From contig JANLTU010000245.1 in assembly GCA_031363085.1 (NCBI GenBank), positions 42,725 to 106,724 on the forward strand: a DNA stretch of 64,000 nt, in the 5' to 3' direction. Made by a program: the position numbers and the translations under genes. The DNA is from UBA6921 sp031363085. Lineage in GTDB: Bacteria; Pseudomonadota; Gammaproteobacteria; SG8-11. The notes beneath the pieces are model-generated. The model ran no database searches, was not told the DNA's origin, and saw nothing but the letters and a program-made list of their open reading frames with translations. Positions 32,859 through 40,583 of the stretch are shown piece after piece. The stretch's first letter is position 1, and each line of letters opens with the position of its first letter.

Positions 32859-33734
32859 ATGAAATACGATATCGGCAAAGCCAACCGCCTCGGCAATCGC
32901 GACAGCAATCAGGACCGCTTTGCGGTGATGGAGCGACCGCAGTCGGTATTGCTGGTGCTGGCCGACGGCATGGGCGGACATGAAGGTGGTTTGCTCGCGG
33001 CGAATTCGTTCGTCGTGAAGTGCACCGAAGCCTTTCGTAGCGCCACGTCGCCGCTGCCCGACCCAGAGCAATTTCTGCGCGAAACTTTCATGCTTGCGCA
33101 TCACGCTGTGGTCGATGCGGGCGCATGTCAAAACCCGCCCATTAACCCGCGCACCACCGGAGTGGCCTGTGTGGTACAGAACGGCTACGTGTGGTGGGCG
33201 CACGTCGGTGACAGCCGTTTTTATCTGTTGCGCGATGGCAACGTGCTGTTGCGCACGCGTGACCACTCGCATGTCGAGGATCTACTGCAGCAGGGAAAAA
33301 TCACCGAAAAGCGCATGAAAACGCATCCGCAGCGCAATCAGATTACCCGCTGCATCGGCGGCAATGCGTCGAAAACGCCGGAGCCCACGGTGAGTGAACC
33401 CAGCGCTCTGGAAGTGCGTGATGTGGTGTTGCTGTGCTCCGACGGCTTATGGGGCAGCTTGGCGGACGAGGTGCTGGCGGTGACGCTGGCGGAAACAAAA
33501 GCGATGGCGCCGCTGGTCGAACAACTCGCCGAGCAAGCCGAGTTGGCCAGTTACCCGAAATGCGACAACGTCAGCATCACCGCGCTGCGTTGGCTGGGTT
33601 CCGAAAACAAACCGGTAGCAAACAGCGTGATCGCCGCGCTGCCCGGCGCGCACGGCAAACCCGAAGTTGACGCCGCCATCGACGAAATCAATCAAGCGCT
33701 GCGACGTGCCGAAGAAGATATGAAACGGATGTAG
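32859..33734 (+). CDS. PP2C-family serine/threonine protein phosphatase
   Basis: 291 residues. Metal-binding motifs in order: RDSNQDRF (about 14-21), LVLADGMGGHEGG (about 31-43), WWAHVGDSRFYLLRDG (about 110-125), LCSDGLWG (about 193-200) and CDNVSITALRW (about 231-241). The PP2C core occupies about residues 5-245; a short charged tail follows. Such enzymes use Mn/Mg to dephosphorylate Ser/Thr residues. It starts one base after the kinase stop, so both are produced together, and it ends convergently with radC. Confidence 0.94.
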   Translation: MKYDIGKANRLGNRDSNQDRFAVMERPQSVLLVLADGMGGHEGGLLAANSFVVKCTEAFRSATSPLPDPEQFLRETFMLAHHAVVDAGACQNPPINPRTTGVACVVQNGYVWWAHVGDSRFYLLRDGNVLLRTRDHSHVEDLLQQGKITEKRMKTHPQRNQITRCIGGNASKTPEPTVSEPSALEVRDVVLLCSDGLWGSLADEVLAVTLAETKAMAPLVEQLAEQAELASYPKCDNVSITALRWLGSENKPVANSVIAALPGAHGKPEVDAAIDEINQALRRAEEDMKRM

Positions 33735-33743
33735 GCAGCAGCC

Positions 33744-34418
33744 CTACAGCAACCCACGCTCGACAAATGACACGGTGTTGACATCGCCGACCACGATGTG
33801 GTCCAGCACGCGGATGTCGACCAGCGCGAGCGCGTCCTTCAGCCGTTGCGTCAGGGCTTCATCGGCGCGGCTGGGCTCGGCGACACCCGACGGGTGATTG
33901 TGTGCGAGGATCACGGCGGCGGCATTGTGGTGTAACGCGCGCTTGACCACTTCGCGCGGATGCACGCTGGCGCCGTCGATGGTACCGCGAAATAATTCTT
34001 CGAAAAAAATCACGCGATGGCGATTGTCGAGATACAGGCAGGCGAACACTTCGTGGCCGTAATCGCGCAAGCGGGCCGCGACATAGCGGCGGGTATCGGC
34101 CGGGTCGCGCAGCGTGTCGTCGCGCTGAAGCTCTTCCCACAAATGACGGCGCGCCATTTCCAGCACCGCTTGCAGTTGCACATACTTCGCATCGCCCAGC
34201 CCATGTGCGGAACAAAAATCAACACGCGGCGCCTGCAATAACGCGCGCAGACTGCCGTAGTGCGTGAGCAGCTCGCGGGCGAGATCAACAGCGGTTTTGC
34301 CGCGCGTGCCGGTGCGCAAAAAGATCGCCAGCAGTTCGGCATCCGACAACGCCGCCGGACCGCGCGCCAATAATTTTTCACGCGGCCGTTCCTGCTCCGG
34401 CCAATCGGTAATCGGCAT
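33744..34418 (-). CDS. radC: RadC/JAB domain DNA repair-like protein
   Basis: 224 residues, standard length. An N-terminal helix-hairpin-helix part (about 1-95, ALSDAELLAIFLRTGT near 22-37) is followed by the MPN/JAMM domain (about 100-224) with ELFRGTIDGASVHPREVV near 141-158 and the zinc motif HNHPSGVAEPSRAD near 171-184. Despite the name its role in repair is doubtful; it may be a metalloprotease or nuclease-like enzyme. radC next to coaBC is the usual arrangement (Pseudomonas, E. coli); here the ATPase-PIN island separates them. Confidence 0.95.
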   Translation of the reverse strand: MPITDWPEQERPREKLLARGPAALSDAELLAIFLRTGTRGKTAVDLARELLTHYGSLRALLQAPRVDFCSAHGLGDAKYVQLQAVLEMARRHLWEELQRDDTLRDPADTRRYVAARLRDYGHEVFACLYLDNRHRVIFFEELFRGTIDGASVHPREVVKRALHHNAAAVILAHNHPSGVAEPSRADEALTQRLKDALALVDIRVLDHIVVGDVNTVSFVERGLL

Positions 34419-34481
34419 GACTTCCCCAGACGGTGTTGGATGTTTGGATGTGTTGCACCGGTTATCGGCGGAGATTGGGGA

Positions 34482-34546
34482 AATGCTGAATGCTCAATTG
34501 TGAATGTTTAATTGTGGTGTGTGCACAGCGCACGCGTGAATTCAAT
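34482..34546. repeat. Intergenic palindromic repeat, copy C (left arm plus hairpin)
   Basis: AATGCTGAATGCTCAATTGTGAATGTTTAATTGTGG-type arm (34482-34516, compare copy A) followed by GTGTGTGCACAGCGCAC (34518-34533), the hairpin centre. The expected full right arm is not next to it; a matching right arm is found 2.1 kb away at 36685. Copy C marks the left border of the ATPase-PIN island, 64 bases downstream of the radC start codon. Confidence 0.65.
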
Positions 34547-34572
34547 GATTGCGTGAGCAGATGCGTAATTTC

Positions 34573-34746
34573 CTACAACACTAGCGCAGCATTCGAGTAG
34601 TCGATCAGGGTCTTCTCGAAGATCGCTAATGGCTGTGGGAAGGCACACGTTTGGCACAGGTCTGCGACGTGCAATGCAGCAGCGTAGTGGAGCAAGATTT
34701 GCGTGGATTCGCCACACTCTAGGGCTATTCGATGCCTGACCCCAAT
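34573..34746 (-). pseudogene. Possible gene remnant between radC and the ATPase gene
   Basis: Frame ending at the TAG of 34573-34575 is open for about 57 codons and reads like a natural C-terminus (for example CGESTQILLHYAAALHVADL, then IFEKTLIDYSNAAL). There is no ATG; the nearest in-frame possibility is a non-standard start near 34746. I do not recognise the family. Three AATGGCA units at 34744-34770 border it. It could be the tail of a gene truncated when the island was formed. The remaining sequence of the 375-bp gap holds repeat C and the ATPase ribosome site. Confidence 0.3.
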
Positions 34747-34793
34747 GGCACAATGGCAACCCTAATGGCACGCCCTTTGATACAGGACAAAAC

Positions 34794-36161
34794 ATGGCAA
34801 GCAAACAAACGGACTCTGCAAACAAACAAGCAGACAGGCCGAGGCTTAGCGCCATTTCGGTTGCTGGCTATAAATCCTTAGTAAACAAGCAGCGTATCGA
34901 GATTCGCCCACTGACTATTTTGGCTGGGGCTAACAGCGGTGGAAAATCCAGCATCATGCAGCCGGTTTTGCTACTGAAACAAACCTTGGAGGCTTCTTAT
35001 GATCCTGGCAGCCTATTATTGGATGGCCCGAATGTGCGGCTGACTTCTGCCGATCAATTATTATCTAAGGAAAAAACATCCGGCACTGCAAAAGTGTTTT
35101 CCATCGAGTTTGAAATCGGTGAAAGGAAGATAGAGCTTCGCTTTCACCAAGTTCCCGGTAAGGGGCTGGAAATAGTCAGCAACACCATCTTTGATGGAAA
35201 AACTGAAACGGTCATTTCCATGAAGGCCGATTTGGTTGCGATTAAACAGTATTTGGAAAACAGCGTGCGCTTGCCAAAAGAAATGAAAGAATTGTACGAA
35301 AAGGGGGAGTTGAAAGTTGCCCGTGATCGATCTTTTCTATACGTTGAAATGTTGATTGGAAATGAACGTTTAGGGTTCCCAGCGCTTCACCCAGGACAAG
35401 GCCCAGGACAAGGACTTGCCGCCATGATTAGCATGTTGATCCATGTCCCTGGCTTGCGTGGTAATCCGGCACGGAACTACAAAACGACCGCAGTTGGCGA
35501 TGCCTTTCCAGGAACCTTTGAAAACTATGTGGCCAGCGTGATTAACCATTGGCAATCAAGCAAAGATGATCGCTTGGCAAACCTGGGTACTCACTTGGAA
35601 AAATTAGGTTTGACCTGGAAGGTAAAAGCTGAGCAACGGGACGAAACCCAAGTGGAATTGAAAGTTGGGCGCTTACCGCATAGTTCGCAAGGCGGCGCGC
35701 ACGATTTGGTCAGCATTGCGGATGTTGGGTTCGGTGTGTCGCAGACGTTGCCGGTACTGGTTGCGCTGCTTGCCGCTAAACCAGGCCAACTCGTTTATAT
35801 CGAACAACCTGAAATTCACTTACACCCACGTGCGCAACGTGCTCTCGCTACTATTTTTTCGGAAGCTGCCAAGCGAGGGGTGATCGTCATTGTTGAAACA
35901 CACAGCGCATTATTCCTTCGAGGAATTCAAACGCTAGTTGCAAAAGATGAATTAACGCCGGATTTAGTTAAATTGCATTGGTTCCAGCGCGATACATCCG
36001 GTGCAACAACCGTTACCAGTGCCGATCTTGATAATACCGGCGCATTTGGAGATTGGCCGGAGGATTTTGACGACGTGGAATTAACATCCGAGAACGAATA
36101 TCTTTCTGCTGCCGAAACCAAGCTCTTCGCAAGCGCTTCATCAGCGAAAGGCAGAACATGA
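34794..36161 (+). CDS. DUF3696-type AAA/ABC-like ATPase (putative defence or TA-like system)
   Basis: 455 residues. Walker A GANSGGKS at 45-52, preceded by the SMC/OLD-like opening GYKSLVNKQRIEIRPLTIL. The conserved DVGFGVSQTLPVLVAL block lies near 307-322, Walker B VYIEQPEIHLHP at 334-345 (Glu337 and Glu340), and the switch VIVIVETHSALFLRG near 363-377. The C-terminus has GAFGDWPEDFDD, the DUF3696 mark. AGGA precedes the ATG. Its stop overlaps the PIN-nuclease start by 4 bp. Such ATPases act as sensors or motors in several anti-phage systems (compare Septu, PARIS and Gabija, which have other effectors). Base composition is clearly more AT-rich than flanking genes, suggesting transfer. Confidence 0.88.
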   Translation: MASKQTDSANKQADRPRLSAISVAGYKSLVNKQRIEIRPLTILAGANSGGKSSIMQPVLLLKQTLEASYDPGSLLLDGPNVRLTSADQLLSKEKTSGTAKVFSIEFEIGERKIELRFHQVPGKGLEIVSNTIFDGKTETVISMKADLVAIKQYLENSVRLPKEMKELYEKGELKVARDRSFLYVEMLIGNERLGFPALHPGQGPGQGLAAMISMLIHVPGLRGNPARNYKTTAVGDAFPGTFENYVASVINHWQSSKDDRLANLGTHLEKLGLTWKVKAEQRDETQVELKVGRLPHSSQGGAHDLVSIADVGFGVSQTLPVLVALLAAKPGQLVYIEQPEIHLHPRAQRALATIFSEAAKRGVIVIVETHSALFLRGIQTLVAKDELTPDLVKLHWFQRDTSGATTVTSADLDNTGAFGDWPEDFDDVELTSENEYLSAAETKLFASASSAKGRT

Positions 36162-36709
36162 AGAATAAACAGTCCAAAGACTTGGTGATTGACGCTTCCG
36201 TCGCAAGAGCATCAGGGGGCGATTTGGCGGTTCATCCAACAGCAACAATTACACGCGATTTCTTGCAAGCAGTATTGACGATATGCCACAAGGCCGTAAT
36301 GACGCCGACAGTTCGTGATGAATGGGATAAGCATCAATCGAACTTTGCACGAAAGTGGCGAAGTAGCATGGTGGCAAGAAAGAAATTAAAACTGCTTATT
36401 GTTGAAGAACGAGTAGATTTAAGGCAACGGGTTGAGCTGGAAAATATTTCCCGTACGCAGAAAAACGCCATGCTTAAAGATTGCCATCTTATTGAAGCAG
36501 CGTTAGTGACAGACCAGCGAATCATTGCATTGGATGATGCTGCGCGTGCGCTATTTAGCGAGGCATCATCCAATATTTCGGAAATACAAAATATTCTGTG
36601 GGTTAACCCCGTTTCTGATTCAGCGCAGGTAATGGAGTGGCTTAACGGTGCACCTGATCAAGCGAAGTGGGAGCTGTTAAGCGAGTTTAAATTCAACATT
36701 CACCATTAA
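36158..36709 (+). CDS. PIN-domain nuclease-like partner of the ATPase
   Basis: 183 residues. PIN-type acidic residues can be placed: Asp12 (LVIDASV), Glu55 (TVRDEW), Asp108 (KDCHLIEAAL) and Asp119 (VTDQRIIALDD). PIN proteins are Mg-dependent RNases/DNases and often the toxic effector. No separate antitoxin is present, so the ATPase may be the controlling partner. Start and the preceding stop overlap (ATGA). The TAA stop lies inside the shared repeat arm D, so the last codons come from the repeat border. Composition is AT-rich like the ATPase gene. Specific subfamily not recognised. Confidence 0.8.
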   Translation: MKNKQSKDLVIDASVARASGGDLAVHPTATITRDFLQAVLTICHKAVMTPTVRDEWDKHQSNFARKWRSSMVARKKLKLLIVEERVDLRQRVELENISRTQKNAMLKDCHLIEAALVTDQRIIALDDAARALFSEASSNISEIQNILWVNPVSDSAQVMEWLNGAPDQAKWELLSEFKFNIHH

Positions 36710-36731
36710 ACATTCAAAATTATCAATTTAG
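36685..36731. repeat. Intergenic repeat, copy D (right arm only)
   Basis: Contains ATTAAACATTCAAAATT (36705-36721), identical to the right arm of copy A (3506-3522), preceded by TTCAACATTCACC, the reverse complement of the left-arm units. No GTGCGC hairpin is next to it. It overlaps the last codons of the PIN gene and lies about 36 bases before coaBC. With copy C it brackets the island in inverted orientation. Confidence 0.7.
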
Positions 36732-36766
36732 TGGTTACCCGCGCGCATTAAGCTAAACTTCCCAGC

Positions 36767-37966
36767 ATGTCATCGCTGGCCAACAAACGTATCGTCCTGG
36801 GTGTCACCGGCTCCATTGCTGCGTATAAAAGTGCGGAGTTGGTGCGGCGTCTGCGTGACGCGGGGGCGCGTGTGCGCGTGGTGCTGACCGACGGCGGCGC
36901 CAAGTTCATCACGCCGCTGACTTTGCAGGCGCTCAGCGGGCAGCCGGTGCAGCAGCATCTGCTGGACGCCGACAGCGAGGCGAATTTCGGCCACATCGAG
37001 CTGGCGCGCTGGGCCGACGTGATTCTGATCGCGCCGGCCAGCGCCAACAGCATTGCGCGTCTGGCGCGCGGGCAGGCCGATGACTTACTGACGGCGGTGT
37101 GTCTGGCGACCACCACCACGGTGGCGATTGCACCGACGATGAACCATCGCATGTGGGCGCATGCGGCTACCCAGGATAATGTCAAAACCCTATCCCAGCG
37201 CGGCGTAAAAATCTTCGGCCCGGCGGTCGGTGATCAAGCCTGCGGCGAAACCGGCCCGGGTCGCATGCTGGAAGTCGACGCGTTGGTGGCGGCGCTGGCG
37301 GTGTTGTTTGAACCCGGTACGCTGGCCGGCGTGCGTGTGCTGATCACTGCCGGGCCCACGCAAGAAGCCATCGACCCGGTACGTTTTATCGGCAACCGCA
37401 GCTCCGGCAAGATGGGTTTTGCGATGGCGCGGGCCGCGCACGAAGCCGGCGCGCAGGTTACTTTAGTCAGCGGGCCGGTCGCGCTGGCAGCGCCCGAGGA
37501 CGTGGCGCGCCTTGATGCGCGCAGCGCCCAGCAGATGCACGACGTGGTGTTGCGTCACGCAGTGAATGCGGACATTTTCATCGCCACGGCGGCAGTGGCC
37601 GATTACCGTCCCAAACTCGCGGCAGCGGAAAAAATCAAAAAATCGCGTGACGAATTGACGCTGGAATTAGTGCGCAATCCGGACATTCTCGCTGCCGTGG
37701 CCGCATTGCAGACCGGTCTGTTTACGGTGGGCTTTGCGGCGGAAACACACAACCTGGAAAAATACGCGCAGGAAAAGTTGCTGGCTAAAGCGCTGGACAT
37801 GATCGCTGCCAACCAAGTGGGGCCACAGCAGGGGTTCGAGCAGGACGATAACGCCCTGCTGGTGTTGTGGCGCGGTGGTCGCCAAGAACTGGCACGTGCG
37901 CCTAAAGAAGTGCTGGCGCGCGCGCTGATAGCGTTGATCGCGCAACGCTATCGACAAGTCCGCTAG
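36767..37966 (+). CDS. coaBC: Bifunctional phosphopantothenoylcysteine decarboxylase/synthase
   Basis: 399 residues. CoaC half (about 1-185): GVTGSIAAYKSAELVR near 9-24 (FMN site), PTMNHRMW near 123-130, and the active-site Cys in QACGETGPGRM near 157-167. CoaB half (about 186-399): AGPTQEAIDPVRFIGNRSSG (about 195-214), ATAAVADYRP (about 275-284) and the Lys-rich KIKKS. It makes 4'-phosphopantetheine in coenzyme A synthesis in the cytosol. No strong ribosome site is seen before the ATG at 36767. In Pseudomonas it adjoins radC, so the island interrupts an ancestral neighbourhood. Confidence 0.97.
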   Translation: MSSLANKRIVLGVTGSIAAYKSAELVRRLRDAGARVRVVLTDGGAKFITPLTLQALSGQPVQQHLLDADSEANFGHIELARWADVILIAPASANSIARLARGQADDLLTAVCLATTTTVAIAPTMNHRMWAHAATQDNVKTLSQRGVKIFGPAVGDQACGETGPGRMLEVDALVAALAVLFEPGTLAGVRVLITAGPTQEAIDPVRFIGNRSSGKMGFAMARAAHEAGAQVTLVSGPVALAAPEDVARLDARSAQQMHDVVLRHAVNADIFIATAAVADYRPKLAAAEKIKKSRDELTLELVRNPDILAAVAALQTGLFTVGFAAETHNLEKYAQEKLLAKALDMIAANQVGPQQGFEQDDNALLVLWRGGRQELARAPKEVLARALIALIAQRYRQVR

Positions 37967-38071
37967 CCAAAAATTGCAACCAACATGGGTGGACACATGC
38001 CCATCACTCTGACCCTTTCCATCGCTGCTTTCACTGCATGCCCTCGGCAGGTCGCACAGGGCTTGAAAAAA

Positions 38072-38506
38072 ATGATTTCGCATGTGGCGCTGCTATTGAT
38101 TGGTCTGCTCGCCGGCTGTGGTGCGGGCTCCACCCTCAAAGATTTTGCAAGCGACGGATGCAGCTTGTTTCCCGACGGCAACGGCAGCGATCCAAAACTG
38201 TGGTGCGGATGTTGTTACCAACACGATCTCGCCTACTGGCGGGGCGGGACAACAGAAGATCGCCTGCATGCGGATGAGGCATTACGCACCTGTGTAACTG
38301 CGAAGACCGGCGATGCAATGCTGGCGCAAACCATGTTCATGGGTGTGCGTGGCGGCGGTATGCCAGTGTTTCCGACGGGGTACCGCTGGGGCTATGGGTG
38401 GAGTTACGGTCGAGGCTATACATCACTGGATGCGGACGAGCAGGCGCAGGTAGACGACAGGCTGGCACGCATGCAGGAATTCCCACGCAAGTTTTCTTGT
38501 GAGTAG
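38072..38506 (+). CDS. Phospholipase A2-like cysteine-rich lipoprotein
   Basis: 144 residues from ATG 38072, chosen because the next residues form a lipoprotein signal (MISHVALLLIGLLAGCGAGS, lipobox Cys16) with AGGG upstream; an open frame to 37985 adds no sensible signal. The mature part has DGCSLFPDG, then WCGCCYQHDLAYWRGGT (about 59-75) with His-Asp, as in the phospholipase A2 catalytic helix (CCxxHDxxY), and further cysteines for disulfides. A Gly/Tyr-rich stretch (YRWGYGWSYGRGY) follows. It could be a Ca-dependent lipase or a non-catalytic relative. It stands alone between coaBC and proC. Confidence 0.65.
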   Translation: MISHVALLLIGLLAGCGAGSTLKDFASDGCSLFPDGNGSDPKLWCGCCYQHDLAYWRGGTTEDRLHADEALRTCVTAKTGDAMLAQTMFMGVRGGGMPVFPTGYRWGYGWSYGRGYTSLDADEQAQVDDRLARMQEFPRKFSCE

Positions 38507-38600
38507 AGTGTTGTGCACTCGATGTTCGTTAGCTGCGTCAGTGCACGTGAGCGGTTATGCTATGCCTCACATTTAACATTTATTAGACGAGAGCGCGGTT

Positions 38601-39428
38601 ATGAGTGAAGCAAGCATTGCCTTTATCGGCGGCGGCAATATGGCGCGCAGTCTGGTCGGCGGCTTGATCGCCGACGGCGTAAGTGCATCGAATTTACGGG
38701 TCGCTGATGTCAACGCCCAGGCACTGGAGTCGCTGCGCAGCCACTACAGCGTGGCCACGTTCACCGACAACAGCGCGGCGGTGCAGGGTGCGCAGGTGGT
38801 GTTGCTGGCGGTTAAACCGCAGGCTGCGCGCGCGGTTGCCATTGAGCTGGGTGCGCTGCTGGAGCGACAGCGCCCGCTGATTATTTCCATTGTTGCCGGC
38901 GTGCGCAGCGCTGATTTGGTGCGCTGGCTGGGTTACGCCGCCGCCGTCGTGCGCACCATGCCTAACACGCCCGCGTTGGTGCAATCCGGCGCGACTGCGT
39001 TACACGCGAATCGGGCGGTGAACGCGGCGCAGCGCGCGCAAGCGGAGTCTATCCTGCGCGCCGTCGGCTTGACGTTATGGTTAGACAACGAAGAGCAGAT
39101 GGACGCAGTCACGGCGCTGTCCGGCAGCGGCCCGGCGTATTTTTTTCTGGTGATGGAATTAATGCAGCGCGCCGGTACCGCATTGGGCCTGCCGCCGGAG
39201 ACCGCGCGTTTGCTGACGCTGCAAACCGCGTTCGGTGCCGCCAAAATGGCCCTGGAAAGCCCTGAAGATGCCGCCACGTTGCGCCACCGCGTCACTTCGC
39301 CGGGTGGCACCACCGAGCAGGCGCTTAAGGTGTTCGAAGAGCGTGGCCTGGAGAAAATTTTCGGCGACGCACTCGCGGCTGCCGCGCGTCGTGCACAAGA
39401 ACTGGCAAACCAATTGGGGAGAAGCTGA
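38601..39428 (+). CDS. proC: Pyrroline-5-carboxylate reductase
   Basis: 275 residues. NADPH site FIGGGNMARSLVGGLI (about 8-23), LAVKPQ (about 72-77), VRTMPNTPALV (about 116-126) and the substrate-binding LSGSGPAYFFLVMELM (about 172-187), VTSPGGTTEQAL (about 231-242). It performs the last step of proline synthesis in the cytosol. The ATG follows GAGAGCGG. The stop overlaps the yggT start by 1 bp (TGATG), and yggU follows, the standard proC-yggT-yggU cluster. Confidence 0.97.
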   Translation: MSEASIAFIGGGNMARSLVGGLIADGVSASNLRVADVNAQALESLRSHYSVATFTDNSAAVQGAQVVLLAVKPQAARAVAIELGALLERQRPLIISIVAGVRSADLVRWLGYAAAVVRTMPNTPALVQSGATALHANRAVNAAQRAQAESILRAVGLTLWLDNEEQMDAVTALSGSGPAYFFLVMELMQRAGTALGLPPETARLLTLQTAFGAAKMALESPEDAATLRHRVTSPGGTTEQALKVFEERGLEKIFGDALAAAARRAQELANQLGRS

Positions 39429-40009
39429 TGGGTGGCGGATATTTCGGCAACGCCGGTGTGTTCCTGATCAACACCGTGTTCGGGCTGTATATTTTAATTG
39501 TCATGTTGCGTTTCCTGCTGCAACTGGTGCACGGGGATTTTTACAATCCGCTGTCGCAATTTCTGGTCAAGGCGACCAGCCCGGTGCTGGTGCCGCTGCG
39601 GCGCTTGGTGCCGGGATTATTCGGCGTCGACTTCGCCTCGGTGCTGTTGCTGCTGACCTTGCAGATCATGCAGATCGTGTTGGTGGGACTCATCAAAGGC
39701 TACGCCTTTCAGCCGCTCGGGCTGCTGGTCATGTCGATTGCCGAACTGGCCTCGCTGACGCTGAACATCTTCTTTTTTTCGATCCTGATCCAAGTGATAC
39801 TCAGTTGGGTCAATCCCGGCAACTACAATCCGGTAGCGTCGCTGCTGCACAGCCTGAATGAACCGCTGCTGCGTCCGGCGCGGCGTCTGATTCCGCCGGT
39901 GTCAGGGTTTGACTTTTCACCGCTGGTGGTCGGCGTGGCGCTGAAGTTGCTCGAAATGACCTTCATCGCGTGGTTGGTGAATACCGGACGCGGCATGCTA
40001 TTAGGTTAA
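39428..40009 (+). CDS. yggT: YggT family integral membrane protein
   Basis: 193 residues containing two YGGT repeats, each of two membrane helices (first about 10-35 and 60-85, second about 105-130 and 165-190). Signature segments are FYNPLSQFLVKATSPVLVPLRR (by its ends, residues 38-59) and NYNPVASLLHSLNEPLL (about 132-148). YggT proteins are linked to osmotic stress and, in Gram-positives and plants, to division/photosystem assembly; function here is uncertain. Coupled to proC through TGATG. Confidence 0.94.
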   Translation: MGGGYFGNAGVFLINTVFGLYILIVMLRFLLQLVHGDFYNPLSQFLVKATSPVLVPLRRLVPGLFGVDFASVLLLLTLQIMQIVLVGLIKGYAFQPLGLLVMSIAELASLTLNIFFFSILIQVILSWVNPGNYNPVASLLHSLNEPLLRPARRLIPPVSGFDFSPLVVGVALKLLEMTFIAWLVNTGRGMLLG

Positions 40010-40019
40010 AGGTTTTTCG

Positions 40020-40310
40020 GTGGGCGCTTCCTGGTACCGCTGGGATGGCGACGATCTGGTGATTCGGTTGCGCGTAGCTCCGCGCGCCGGCAAAAACGAA
40101 ATCGTCGGTCCGTACGCTGATGCGCTCAAGGTGCGCGTCAGCGCAGCGCCCGTGGAGGGTGCCGCCAACGCGCATCTGCTCGAATGGTTCGCCAAGCTGT
40201 GCAACGTGCCCAAGGCACGCGTGACATTGGAGGCCGGCGACAAAGGGCGCAACAAACGCATCCGTATTCGCGCACCCGCTCGGCTCATTGCGGGTGTGGA
40301 GCGAGATTAA
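40020..40310 (+). CDS. yggU: YggU/DUF167 family protein
   Basis: 96 residues beginning with GTG at 40020, ten bases after yggT. DUF167 marks: LVIRLRVAPRAGKNEIVGPYA (about 13-33), VSAAPVEGAANAHLLEWFAK (about 40-59) and the basic end KGRNKRIRIRAP. The function is unknown; it is small, cytosolic and almost always placed behind yggT. It is convergent with ybeD, with no space between the stop codons. Confidence 0.93.
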   Translation: MGASWYRWDGDDLVIRLRVAPRAGKNEIVGPYADALKVRVSAAPVEGAANAHLLEWFAKLCNVPKARVTLEAGDKGRNKRIRIRAPARLIAGVERD

Positions 40311-40583
40311 TTACAACGTCATTAATACCTGTTCACAGGCTTTCAGGTCGAGGTAGATCGCTTCGAGTTGGGCGCGGCTGTCGGCGGTGATGGTGACGGT
40401 GACGGAAACGTATTTGCCGTTGCTGCTGGGGCGGCTGCGTAGCGTGCTTTCGTCCACGTCCGGCACATGGCGGCGCACGATCTCGACAATAATCCGGTCA
40501 AAATACGCATGCGCAAGCCCCATCGCCTTGATAGGCACTTCGCAGGGATAGGTGATCTCGGGCGCAGTTGGATTAGTGGTCAT
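40311..40583 (-). CDS. ybeD: YbeD/DUF493 family protein
   Basis: 90 residues from ATG 40583; the start is tied to the aminotransferase stop by TAATG. ACT-like fold with PCEVPIKAMG (about 12-21), VSVTVTITADSRAQLEAIY (about 60-78) and the C-terminal LKACEQVLMTL. In E. coli YbeD lies between dacA and lipB and is thought to act in allosteric regulation, possibly linked to lipoate metabolism. Here dacC-dat-ybeD is the same arrangement, but lipB and lipA do not follow. Confidence 0.93.
   Translation of the reverse strand: MTTNPTAPEITYPCEVPIKAMGLAHAYFDRIIVEIVRRHVPDVDESTLRSRPSSNGKYVSVTVTITADSRAQLEAIYLDLKACEQVLMTL

Noticed and set aside
34508..34855. Minus-strand frame of 115 codons between radC and the ATPase gene
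   Set aside because: It runs over the ATPase start and repeat C. Another frame (34573-34746) looks more protein-like, so this one is probably chance.
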